Assembly (NCBI GenBank): GCA_947452455.1
Contig: CANGBX010000001.1
Span: forward strand, 248,001 to 312,000
DNA length: 64,000 nucleotides
Source: Beijerinckiaceae bacterium
GTDB taxonomy: Bacteria; Pseudomonadota; Alphaproteobacteria; Rhizobiales; Beijerinckiaceae
Direction: 5' to 3'
Numbering within the stretch: the first letter of the stretch is position 1; each line of letters starts with the position of its first letter. The notes under the pieces were generated by a model. The model worked only from the letters and a program-made list of their open reading frames with translations, had not been told where the DNA came from and made no database searches. A program made the position numbers and the translations under genes. Positions 27,687 through 35,711 of this stretch are shown here, in pieces.

Positions 27687-29141
27687 ATGGCGGCGCGGCA
27701 GCAACTTCAGACAGGAGCCGTTCTCGACGGCTTCACCATTGGTGAAAAAATTCACGCCGGAGGCATGGCCTCGCTGTGGCGCGTCACCAAGCCCGACATC
27801 GATATGCCCATTGTGATGAAAGTCCCGACCATTCTTGATGGTGAAGACGCAACCATCATCGTCGGCTTTGAAATGGAAGCGATGATCCTGCCGCGTCTGT
27901 CAGGCGTGCATGTTCCCAAAACCATTGCGGTCAAATCCATCGCCGAGCAGCCCTATGTGGTGATGGAATATGTGCAGGGCACAAATTTACTGAAGCTTCT
28001 CGATGAAGCCCCGTTGGAGCCCGAGCATGTGGCCCAGATCGGCGCCAAAATTGCGGCGGCTCTGGTAGATCTGCACCGGCAGAATGTGCTGCATCTCGAC
28101 ATCAAACCCTCCAACATCATGCTGCGCGATTCAGGCGAGGCCGCGCTGATTGATTTCGGCCTTTCGCGGCATTTGCTGTTGCCTGATTTGCTCGAAGAAG
28201 AATTTCATGTGCCGATGGGCACGGGGCCTTATATTTCGCCCGAACAAGTGCTGCACAATCGCACTGATCCGCGGTCTGATATTTTCTCGCTTGGTGTGCT
28301 GCTCTATCATTTCGCGACCAAAGTGCGCCCGTGGGGGATTCCGAAATTCAATCGGGCGCTGCGTGCGCGTTTGTGGCGCGATCCTGTGCCGCCACGCAAA
28401 CTCGATCCGGCCATCCCGCCTTGGTTGCAGGAAATCATTCTGCGCTGTCTCGAGCCGCAAGCCGCCAATCGCTACCCCACGGCCGCGCAATTGCTGTTTG
28501 ATTTGCAGCATCCGGAAGAAGTACGCCTGACCGAGCGCGCCACGCGCATGCAAGTGTCTGGCTTCTGGATGACAATGAAGCGCCGTTTCCGCTCGGCAGC
28601 GCTTGATACAGAACAGGTTCAGCAGATCAGCGAGCGGCCTGTGACCACGGCGCCTATTGTTTTGGCGGCGGTGGATTTGAGTGAAGGCATGGAAGCTCTG
28701 GCGGCGGCCTTGCGGCGTGAGGCGGCACGCGTGCTTCATTTCGTGCCGGGCGCGCGTCTGGCTTGCGTCAATGTGTTGAAGCTCAATCGCATCGGGCTCA
28801 ATTATTCGCGCGATGAGCAGGGTCGCAATATTCATGTGACCCGTTTGGTCGAATTGAAAGAATGGGCGCGGCCCTTGGGGCTTGGTGTGGGCGATGTGAC
28901 GTTTCACGTTCTGGAATCGCCCGATCCCGGTGCAGCCCTCATCGAATTTGCCACGTCGAATCATGTCGATCAGATTTTGATTTGCGCGCGCGGCAGTTCC
29001 AATTTGCGCCGCTATCTGGGCTCCACCTCCACCAAAGTCGTGGCGGAAGCGCCCTGCACGGTGACAGTCGTGCGCTTGCCGGCTGCCGCCAATGAGATTT
29101 CCGATGAGCTGGAAGCTCTGGAGCAGGCCGGAACGCCCTAG
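27687..29141 (+). CDS. serine/threonine protein kinase fused to a universal stress protein domain
   Basis: A 484-residue cytosolic fusion. Residues 15-280 are a Hanks-type kinase: GEKIHAGGMASLW as the glycine loop, Lys45 in IVMKVP, HLDIKPSN with catalytic Asp138 (136-143), DFG (156-158) and the PEQ variant of APE (185-187). The activation segment is GTGPYISPEQ. Residues 322-465 are a UspA domain (VLAAVDLSEGMEAL; ICARGSSNLRRYLGST), which keeps part of the nucleotide-binding glycine pattern. No membrane segment or extracellular sensor is present, so the Usp domain may be the sensor. It follows the phosphoesterase gene by 3 bases. Confidence 0.9.
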   Translation: MAARQQLQTGAVLDGFTIGEKIHAGGMASLWRVTKPDIDMPIVMKVPTILDGEDATIIVGFEMEAMILPRLSGVHVPKTIAVKSIAEQPYVVMEYVQGTNLLKLLDEAPLEPEHVAQIGAKIAAALVDLHRQNVLHLDIKPSNIMLRDSGEAALIDFGLSRHLLLPDLLEEEFHVPMGTGPYISPEQVLHNRTDPRSDIFSLGVLLYHFATKVRPWGIPKFNRALRARLWRDPVPPRKLDPAIPPWLQEIILRCLEPQAANRYPTAAQLLFDLQHPEEVRLTERATRMQVSGFWMTMKRRFRSAALDTEQVQQISERPVTTAPIVLAAVDLSEGMEALAAALRREAARVLHFVPGARLACVNVLKLNRIGLNYSRDEQGRNIHVTRLVELKEWARPLGLGVGDVTFHVLESPDPGAALIEFATSNHVDQILICARGSSNLRRYLGSTSTKVVAEAPCTVTVVRLPAAANEISDELEALEQAGTP

Positions 29142-29173
29142 ATTTTGCAGCCATTTCGCGCTAATCATTGGGC

Positions 29174-29392
29174 ATGAACAGATTTGAGCGCACTCCCATG
29201 CCGGTTGGCGAAGCCCGCGTCGAGTTTCTCGACGGGGATTTTCGCATCCTTTCGCCAGGCAGTTTCGTGCGCTGCGCGGTGACGGGCGAGCCTATTCCGG
29301 TGGAAGATTTGCGCTATTGGGATGTCGATCGTCAGGAGGCCTATGCCTCACCGGAAGCCAAGCTGAAGCAGCTCGGCATTATCCGCGGCTGA
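29174..29392 (+). CDS. DUF2093 small protein
   Basis: A 72-residue soluble protein conserved in alphaproteobacteria and of unknown function. The DUF2093 core is DFRILSPGSFVRCAVTGEPI (near 21-40) followed by LRYWDVDRQEAYASPEA. Its single cysteine is in RCAVTG. The 3' end overlaps the convergent lpxK gene by 14 bases. The ATG at 29174 is preferred to a TTG at 29168. Confidence 0.85.
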   Translation: MNRFERTPMPVGEARVEFLDGDFRILSPGSFVRCAVTGEPIPVEDLRYWDVDRQEAYASPEAKLKQLGIIRG

Positions 29393-30377
29393 TTTTTCGC
29401 GCGATCAACTCGGCGAGTCTTTCGGGCTCGTCCATTTTCAACGCCACACGCAGCACGACAAGACCGGGCAAGGCGCCTTCCGGAATCCGGATCGCGTCTT
29501 TTTCTGTGGTGACAGGTGTCTGCGGCTCGAGCGCGTTGCTGCTCGCGCGCTGTCGGATGTTTTCCAATTCGGCGGCTGTGTAAGCATGGTGATCGGCAAA
29601 AGCCTGCGTCACCGACACGCGCCCGCCCAGATCATTCAATGTGCGGAAGAATTTTTCGGGCCGTCCAATGCCTGCAAAAGCATAGAGCTGTTTGTCTGTG
29701 ATCTCGTGGGCATTGTCGGGCACCAGTGTCCCGTGCAGAACGAATTTGCTCTGCGAGCGCGCTTCTTGCGCAATCCGCTCACCGCGCGCGCCTGATCCGA
29801 TGATGATGATGCCATCTACATATGGCCATTGTGATTCAAGGGGCGCACGCAAAGGCCCTGCTGGAACGCAAAGCCCGTTGCCGATGCCAGCTTCACCATC
29901 GACGACGGCAAGGGTCACATCTTTTGCCAAATGCGGATTTTGCAATCCGTCATCAAGAATGACGATTGTAGCGCCAGCTTGTGCAGCTGCGCGCGCGCCC
30001 TCCACACGATCCGTGCAGATGAACGTCGGTGCTACGCGCGCCAGCAAAATCGGTTCATCGCCCACCTCGGCCGCGTTGTGGCGGGCAGGATCAACTTGCA
30101 CAGGTGTGGCGCTGGCAAGCGCCCCGCCATAACCGCGCGACAGAAAAGCGATGCGCTCGCCTTGGGCTTGCAGCATTTTGCCAATGGCCAGTGCGGTCGG
30201 GGTTTTGCCTGCGCCGCCTGCTACAAAATTACCGATGCAGATGACGGGAATTTCGACACGCGTTCCTGTGCGTTTCATGCGCGCAGCGGTGAGTGCGCCG
30301 TAGACGGCACCGATTGGCTGCAAGGCGCGGCAGAGCCAGTCCGCTTCATCGAGCCACCATCCGACAGGTGCGCGCAT
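29379..30377 (-). CDS. lpxK: tetraacyldisaccharide 4'-kinase
   Basis: A 332-residue inner-membrane-associated kinase that phosphorylates the lipid A precursor at the 4' position. The N-terminal MRAPVGWWLDEADW and the P-loop GNFVAGGAGKTPTALAIG are diagnostic, as is ILDDGLQNPHLAKD. The ATG at 30377 shares one base with the waaA stop (TGATG), which points to translational coupling; an ATG 11 codons upstream at 30410 lies inside waaA. It is the last gene of a leftward lipopolysaccharide cluster. Confidence 0.94.
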   Translation of the reverse strand: MRAPVGWWLDEADWLCRALQPIGAVYGALTAARMKRTGTRVEIPVICIGNFVAGGAGKTPTALAIGKMLQAQGERIAFLSRGYGGALASATPVQVDPARHNAAEVGDEPILLARVAPTFICTDRVEGARAAAQAGATIVILDDGLQNPHLAKDVTLAVVDGEAGIGNGLCVPAGPLRAPLESQWPYVDGIIIIGSGARGERIAQEARSQSKFVLHGTLVPDNAHEITDKQLYAFAGIGRPEKFFRTLNDLGGRVSVTQAFADHHAYTAAELENIRQRASSNALEPQTPVTTEKDAIRIPEGALPGLVVLRVALKMDEPERLAELIARKISRG

Positions 30378-31660
30378 CAGCGCCGCTCCATCCGCAATTG
30401 CACAATCCATGGCTCCAGCGCCTGCATCACATTTGATGCGGCGCCGCCGAGATTTTCAACGGCCTCTGCCGCCGCGCGCGCCATGCGCCGCAATGCTGCT
30501 GTATCCGACAAGAGAAGGGCGAGGGTGCGCGCCAGCGTATCGGCATCCGCCACCATGATCGCCGCCCCAGCGCGATCGAGTGTCTCATAGACTTCGGCAA
30601 AATTGGCAACATAGGGCCCGTGTAAAATAGCCCCGCCCAATTTGGCCGGCTCAATCGGATTCTGCCCGCCTTCTGCACCCAGCGATTTGCCGACATAGAT
30701 CAGGCTCGCGACGCGATAGAAAAGCCCAAGCTCGCCCATCGTATCGGCAATATAGACGCCACGTCCCGCAATCGGATGATCGCCGCGTGAGCGAAGACCT
30801 GCGTCAATTTCATTGGCAGCCGCGAGTTCCGCAATCTGCGCGCCGCGATTGGCATGGCGCGGCACGATGATCGTCAAGAGATCAGGAAAGCGTTTCATCA
30901 AATGGCGATGCACGGCGAGAATGATTTCTTCTTCACCGCTATGGGTGGAGGCGGCCACCCAGACGGGGCGCGGGCCGATCATGGCTGTGACTTCGGCAAG
31001 CTTTGTGCTGTCAGCTGGCGGGGCAGGCGCATCAAATTTCAGATTGCCCGTCACTTGCACGCGCGGTGCGCCCAGCATCATCAGGCGGGCGGCATCATCA
31101 CGCGTTTGCGCGAGGCACAAGTCCACGCGCTTCAGCAAGGCTGAAATGAACCCCGGCATTTTTTGCCAACGCTCAAACGAGCGTTCGGACAGGCGCGCAT
31201 TGACCATGACCAGCGGAATGGAACGCGCCGTTACACCCATGATGAGATTGGGCCAGATTTCACTTTCCGCGATCATGGCAAGGTCGGGCCGCCAATGATC
31301 AAGAAAGCGCGCCACGCTGCTGGGCAGATCAAGCGGGATATATTGGTGGATCGCACCGGGCGGCAGGCGCTGCGCCAATATCTGCGCGGAAGACACAGTG
31401 CCCGTGGTGATGAGCACGTTGAAGCCTTTGGCGCGCAGAGCATCCACCAGCGGCAGCAGCGCCAAAGCCTCGCCTACGCTCGCGCCATGCAGCCATGCAA
31501 GCGTGCCTTTGGGCCGTGCAATGCCGGCATGGCCCAAACGCTCGCCCATGCGGCGGGCATCTTCTTTGCCGCGTTTCTTGCGCCAATTGAGAAGCGCAGG
31601 CCCGAGCGGCGTCAGCAGCCTTGTCAGGCCGCTGTAGAGCGTGAGCAGGGGCTGCGCCAA
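30377..31660 (-). CDS. waaA: 3-deoxy-D-manno-octulosonic acid (Kdo) transferase
   Basis: A glycosyltransferase that adds Kdo to the lipid A precursor from CMP-Kdo. The N-domain has HGASVGEALALLPLVDAL, where the Glu is the presumed base, then ITTGTVSSAQILAQRLP and ESEIWPNLI. The C-domain has VAASTHSGEEEIIL and KSLGAEGGQNPIEPA. With a TTG start at 31660 it has 427 residues (MAQPLLTLYSGLTRLL), the usual length, and starts 8 bases after the DUF4170 stop. The reading frame continues to an ATG at 31801, but those 47 extra codons lie within the DUF4170 gene and look like shadow translation. No ATG fits well, so the start is uncertain. Confidence 0.9.
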   Translation of the reverse strand: MAQPLLTLYSGLTRLLTPLGPALLNWRKKRGKEDARRMGERLGHAGIARPKGTLAWLHGASVGEALALLPLVDALRAKGFNVLITTGTVSSAQILAQRLPPGAIHQYIPLDLPSSVARFLDHWRPDLAMIAESEIWPNLIMGVTARSIPLVMVNARLSERSFERWQKMPGFISALLKRVDLCLAQTRDDAARLMMLGAPRVQVTGNLKFDAPAPPADSTKLAEVTAMIGPRPVWVAASTHSGEEEIILAVHRHLMKRFPDLLTIIVPRHANRGAQIAELAAANEIDAGLRSRGDHPIAGRGVYIADTMGELGLFYRVASLIYVGKSLGAEGGQNPIEPAKLGGAILHGPYVANFAEVYETLDRAGAAIMVADADTLARTLALLLSDTAALRRMARAAAEAVENLGGAASNVMQALEPWIVQLRMERR

Positions 31661-31667
31661 AAGCTGA

Positions 31668-31901
31668 TCAGGCCGGATCGAGGAAGCGATGCAGATGCAC
31701 GACGAAATAGCGCATCTGGGCATTGTCGACGGTCGACTGGGCCTTGGACTTCCAGGCCGCATGGGCCTGCGCATAATTGGGATAAATGCCGACGACATCA
31801 ATCTTGGACGGATCTTTGAATTCCGTGCTGTCGAGGCCCATCAGCTCCCCGCCGAAGACAAGATGCAAAAGCTGTTTCGATTCGCGTGTGTTCTCGGTCA
31901 T
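31668..31901 (-). CDS. DUF4170 small protein
   Basis: A 77-residue soluble protein recognised by QLLHLVFGGELMGLDSTEFK and VVGIYPNYAQAHAAWKSKAQ with the ending RYFVVHLHRFLDP. This matches DUF4170, a family of unknown function that sits beside waaA in many alphaproteobacteria. It lies between the inositol-monophosphatase-family gene and waaA on the same strand. Its fixed neighbours suggest a link to lipopolysaccharide synthesis, but no activity is known. Confidence 0.85.
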   Translation of the reverse strand: MTENTRESKQLLHLVFGGELMGLDSTEFKDPSKIDVVGIYPNYAQAHAAWKSKAQSTVDNAQMRYFVVHLHRFLDPA

Positions 31902-31956
31902 GTCAGGTCCATTATGTTGTTGCGGGGCGTTCTGGCGCGCCCTTCATATTGTTTTG

Positions 31957-32760
31957 TCAGGCCATCGCCTGCAGCCTGGAGATCATCTCCGCGCGAAACC
32001 GCGCCGGGGCCGCTGCCAATATGCCGTGTTTGGGTGACGGTTGGTTGTAGAGAGGGCGCCTGCCCCCGTTATCACCCAAGAATCCGCCCGCCTCATGAAC
32101 AATCAGGTCGGCCGCCGCTATATCCCAATCATGGGCATTGGTCGAGGCAAGCCCGGCCTCGATTTGGCCTTCCGCAACGAGAGCGATTCGATAGGCGAGC
32201 GAGGGCACCTTGCCCTGCGGGGAGATGGCGGCGCCAGTGCGCGCAAAACGGTCCAGAAGGGGCTGTGGGCCGGCAAAACGGGCGCCATGGAGGCTCGGGG
32301 CCTCAGAAACGCGGATGGGCTCCCCATTGCGCTGGGCGCCCCCGCCAGCAAGGGCGGTAAAGGTCTGGCCAAGCGCTGGCAGATGCAGGACCCCGATCAG
32401 GGGCAGGCCATCGACCACCAAAGCGACAGAAACGGCCCAGCGCGGGTCTCCCGCCACAAAGGCGCGTGTCCCGTCAATCGGGTCCACAATGAACAGGCGC
32501 TGGCAGGAGAGCCGCTCGGGCGTGTCGGCGGTTTCTTCCGAAAGCCAGCCGGCATCGTGGTCCAGAGCCCGCAATGTCTCTTTGAGCAGAGCATCGGCAG
32601 CGTGATCGGCCTCCGTCACCGGAGATCCGCCTTCTTTGGTCTCGATGCCGGCACTGGTGCGCTCGCCATGGCGAAACCACCCTAATGCCATGTCGCCAGC
32701 ACGATGCGCTGCCGCCACCATGGCGGGGAGCAAACGGGCGGGATCAGGCTGCAAGGTCAC
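31957..32760 (-). CDS. inositol-monophosphatase-family phosphatase (CysQ/SuhB-like)
   Basis: A 267-residue Mg-dependent phosphatase. Metal-binding blocks are visible: the acidic pair in LSEETAD, DPIDGTRAF (near 95-103) and the C-terminal NAHDWDIAAADLIVHEAGG. These fit inositol monophosphatase or 3'(2'),5'-bisphosphate nucleotidase (CysQ). The sequence does not decide between inositol phosphate, histidinol phosphate or PAP as substrate. It begins the leftward set with DUF4170, waaA and lpxK, and is divergent from the iron transporter. Confidence 0.88.
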   Translation of the reverse strand: MTLQPDPARLLPAMVAAAHRAGDMALGWFRHGERTSAGIETKEGGSPVTEADHAADALLKETLRALDHDAGWLSEETADTPERLSCQRLFIVDPIDGTRAFVAGDPRWAVSVALVVDGLPLIGVLHLPALGQTFTALAGGGAQRNGEPIRVSEAPSLHGARFAGPQPLLDRFARTGAAISPQGKVPSLAYRIALVAEGQIEAGLASTNAHDWDIAAADLIVHEAGGFLGDNGGRRPLYNQPSPKHGILAAAPARFRAEMISRLQAMA

Positions 32761-32849
32761 GTGTTGCGGTCCAGCTTGGGCAGGGAAACTGTCTCAAGGT
32801 CTAAAGCCGCATATGGGCAGGAGCAAGCCCGCTCACTGTCGTGTGCGTA

Positions 32850-32868
32850 GTTTAGAATTGGACTAAAC
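32850..32868. promoter_or_regulatory. Irr-like (ICE) palindrome upstream of the iron transporter
   Basis: GTTTAGAATTGGACTAAAC is an inverted repeat with perfect 6-base arms and a 7-base centre. It matches 12 of the 14 fixed bases of the rhizobial ICE consensus TTTAGAAnnnTTCTAAA. It lies 115 bases upstream of the fbpA start. A weak -35/-10 pair (TTGACC 32883-32888, TTACGA 32906-32911) would put it upstream of the promoter. Irr binding is inferred. Confidence 0.6.
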
Positions 32869-32982
32869 AAAAATCATATGTGTTGACCCTATTTTGAGCC
32901 TGCTGTTACGACAGATTGCTGCTTTCCAAACAGGCAGATTTTCGTCGCGGCCTTGAACCGCGCCCGAACATGGAGTTGTCTT

Positions 32983-34008
32983 GTGTCATTCAAAATTTCA
33001 AAAATTTTAGCCTCTGCGCTTTTGTGCAGTCTTGCTGTGACCAGCATGGCGCGCGCGCAGGAGGTCAATCTTTATACGGTGCGCGAACCCGGCCTTGTGA
33101 AGCCGCTCGCGGATGCGTTCACCAAAAAAACCGGCATCAAGGTCAATACTGTTTTCATGAATGATGGCTTGGCCGAGCGTGTGGAAGCAGAAGGCGCGCG
33201 CTCACCTGCCGACGTGCTGATGACGGTCGATATCGCCAAGCTTGTCGAGATTGCCGAGAAGGGCATTGCCCAGCCCATTTCATCGCCTGTGCTCGAGGCC
33301 GCAGTGCCCGCACAATTGCGCGATGCCGACAAGCGCTGGTTTGCTTTGTCACTGCGCGCGCGCCTCATCTATGTGTCGAAGGACCGTGTGAAAGACACGG
33401 CCATGAATTACGAAGATCTCGCTGATCCGAAATGGAAGGGCAAGATTTGCATCCGCTCTGGCCAGCATTCGTACAATATTGCGCTCCTTTCGGCTTACAT
33501 TGCCCATCACGGCGAAGCTGCGGGCGAGGCTTGGGCCAAGGGTGTGAAAGCCAATCTCGCGCGCAAGGCGACAGGTGGTGACCGCGAAGTGGCGCGCGAT
33601 ATTTTGGGCAATCTTTGCGACATCGGCGTGGGCAATTCCTATTATGTCGGTCTGATGCGCTCAGGCGCAGGCGGCCCGGATCAGGAAAAATGGGGCGCGG
33701 CGATCAATGTGCTTTTGCCAACATTCAAGAATGGCAGCACGCATGTGAATGCATCTGGTGCAGCCGTTGCCAAAAACGCCCCCAATCGCGACAATGCGGT
33801 TAAGTTCATGGAATTCCTCGTGTCGGACGAGGGCCAGAAAATCTACACGCAGGATAATTTTGAATATCCGGTCAAAGCAGGCGCAGACATGCATCCGATC
33901 ATTAAAGCCATTGGCAATTTGAAGCCGGATACTCTGTCGCTGTCAGATATTGCCAAGCACCGCAAAGCGGCCAGCTTGATCATGGATCGCGTTGGCTTCG
34001 ACAATTGA
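32983..34008 (+). CDS. fbpA: ferric iron ABC transporter, periplasmic binding protein
   Basis: A 341-residue FbpA/FutA-like binding protein. The signal peptide (MSFKISKILASALLCSLAVT...ARA) is cut before QEVNLYTVREP. The YT/VREP opening, the acidic ADVLMTVDIAKL stretch and the paired-tyrosine block GVGNSYYVGLM, which binds ferric iron, are present. The GTG at 32983 has GGAG 6 bases upstream; a TTG at 32953 would place ten extra residues before the signal. It overlaps the permease gene by 4 bases and heads the fbpABC operon behind an Irr-like box. Confidence 0.92.
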   Translation: MSFKISKILASALLCSLAVTSMARAQEVNLYTVREPGLVKPLADAFTKKTGIKVNTVFMNDGLAERVEAEGARSPADVLMTVDIAKLVEIAEKGIAQPISSPVLEAAVPAQLRDADKRWFALSLRARLIYVSKDRVKDTAMNYEDLADPKWKGKICIRSGQHSYNIALLSAYIAHHGEAAGEAWAKGVKANLARKATGGDREVARDILGNLCDIGVGNSYYVGLMRSGAGGPDQEKWGAAINVLLPTFKNGSTHVNASGAAVAKNAPNRDNAVKFMEFLVSDEGQKIYTQDNFEYPVKAGADMHPIIKAIGNLKPDTLSLSDIAKHRKAASLIMDRVGFDN

Positions 34009-35711
34009 CCTCACTTCGTAACATAAGTGCACGCTTTGCAAATGGGACGGCAGGACTTCCTGCCGTCTCTTTGCTCGTGGCGGCCCTTGTGGCAGCGCCC
34101 GTTATTTCGCTCGCCCTGTTGGCGGCAAAGGGGTCTGGTGATTTATGGCCCCATCTGGCGGCCTATGTTTTGCCCCAAGCCATCAGCGATACTTTATTGC
34201 TGCTGATGGGCACGGGTGTTCTGGTGATTGTCATTGGCACCAGCGCTGCATGGCTCGTGACCGCTTATGAATTTCCCGGGCGGCGCTTTTTTCAATGGGC
34301 GCTGCTGCTGCCGCTCGCCATGCCGACTTACATTATCGCTTACGCCTATCTCGATTTGCTGCATCCGATCGGGCCTGTGCAAACGGCTTTGCGTGCAGCC
34401 TTGGGATTATCGTCGCCGCGCGATTTGATCTTGCCCGATATCCGCTCCATGGGCGGCTGCATTCTGCTCTTCGGCTTCGTGCTCTATCCTTATGTGTATT
34501 TTTCGACGCGGGCCATGTTTGTCATGCAAATGGCCAATCTCGTTGAAGTGGGTCGCACGCTGGGTGCAGGCAGTATGGGGATTTTTCTGCGCGTGGCTTT
34601 GCCGTTGGCACGCCCTGCCATTGCGGTGGGCACATCGCTCGCGCTGATGGATGCGCTGAATGATATCGGCGCATCCGAATTTTTGGGCGTGCGCACCATG
34701 ACCGTGTCGATTTATTCGACCTGGGTGAACCGCTCCAATCTGCCGGGTGCGGCACAAATCGCGCTCATCATGCTGGCGCTGGTCATTGCGCTTATTCTGA
34801 TCGAGCGCTTTGCGCGCCGCCGCCAATCTTATGCGGGCTCTGCGCAACGCGCGCGTCGTCTTGTGCCCGAGCGCTTGAGCGGCACGAAAGCGCTTGGTGC
34901 TTGGCTGGCCTGCGCCTTGCCGATTTTCATCGGCTTTGTCGCGCCAGCGCTTTATCTTTTTGTCGAGGCGCTGGCGCGTTTGCGCTTTGCCGGCCTGTCC
35001 TCTTCTCTGCTGTCGCAGATTGGCAATACTGTTTTGATTTCTGCACTGGCCACTTTCGTGTCGCTGGCCTTGGGTCTCGTTCTGGCTTTTACCGCCCGCA
35101 TGATGCGCAATGCTGTGACCGATGTGATCTTGCGCATCGCCAGCCTTGGCTACGCCTTGCCCGGCACAGTGCTGGCTATTGGCCTGCTCGGTCCGCTCGC
35201 TTTGATGGATGATGCGATTGCTACTTTGTCAGAACTGCTGACGGGGCGCACCACGGGGCTTGTGATGTCGGCGAGCGGTGTGGCGTTGATCTATGCCTAT
35301 GTCGCGCGCTTCCTCACCATTTCGACGGGCAATGTGGAAAGCGGCCTCTCGCGCCTTTCACTGTCGCTAGATCATGCGGCGCGCACTCTGGGAGAGAGCG
35401 CGGGCGGCGTGTCACGGCGCATCCATCTGCCGCTGATCTCGCCAGCACTTGCCTCCGCCGCATTGCTCGTCTTTGTCGATTGTATGAAGGAGCTACCCGC
35501 GACCCTTCTCCTGCGCCCGCTCAATTTCGAGACTTTGGCGACCCATCTTTATGGCGAGGCGGCGCGCGGCACTTATGAAGATGGGTCCGTCGCCGCCTTG
35601 GCCATTGTGCTCTTTGGTCTTCTGCCTATGATCCTGCTCGCGCGCACCAGCCGCGCGCCGGAGAAAGTGGGTCACGACATGCCTCAGCGCGAGGGCATTG
35701 CTCATGGTTAG
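34005..35711 (+). CDS. fbpB: ferric iron ABC transporter, permease
   Basis: A 568-residue permease with two repeated six-helix halves, as in FbpB/SfuB. Each half carries an EAA-type cytoplasmic loop: one in LVEVGRTLGAGSMGIFLRVA (near 180-200) and one in AARTLGESAGGVSRRIHLPL (near 458-478), both with the conserved glycine. Hydrophobic stretches cover most of the rest. The TTG start at 34005 overlaps the fbpA stop as TTGA. The gene overlaps fbpC by 8 bases. Confidence 0.93.
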   Translation: MTSLRNISARFANGTAGLPAVSLLVAALVAAPVISLALLAAKGSGDLWPHLAAYVLPQAISDTLLLLMGTGVLVIVIGTSAAWLVTAYEFPGRRFFQWALLLPLAMPTYIIAYAYLDLLHPIGPVQTALRAALGLSSPRDLILPDIRSMGGCILLFGFVLYPYVYFSTRAMFVMQMANLVEVGRTLGAGSMGIFLRVALPLARPAIAVGTSLALMDALNDIGASEFLGVRTMTVSIYSTWVNRSNLPGAAQIALIMLALVIALILIERFARRRQSYAGSAQRARRLVPERLSGTKALGAWLACALPIFIGFVAPALYLFVEALARLRFAGLSSSLLSQIGNTVLISALATFVSLALGLVLAFTARMMRNAVTDVILRIASLGYALPGTVLAIGLLGPLALMDDAIATLSELLTGRTTGLVMSASGVALIYAYVARFLTISTGNVESGLSRLSLSLDHAARTLGESAGGVSRRIHLPLISPALASAALLVFVDCMKELPATLLLRPLNFETLATHLYGEAARGTYEDGSVAALAIVLFGLLPMILLARTSRAPEKVGHDMPQREGIAHG

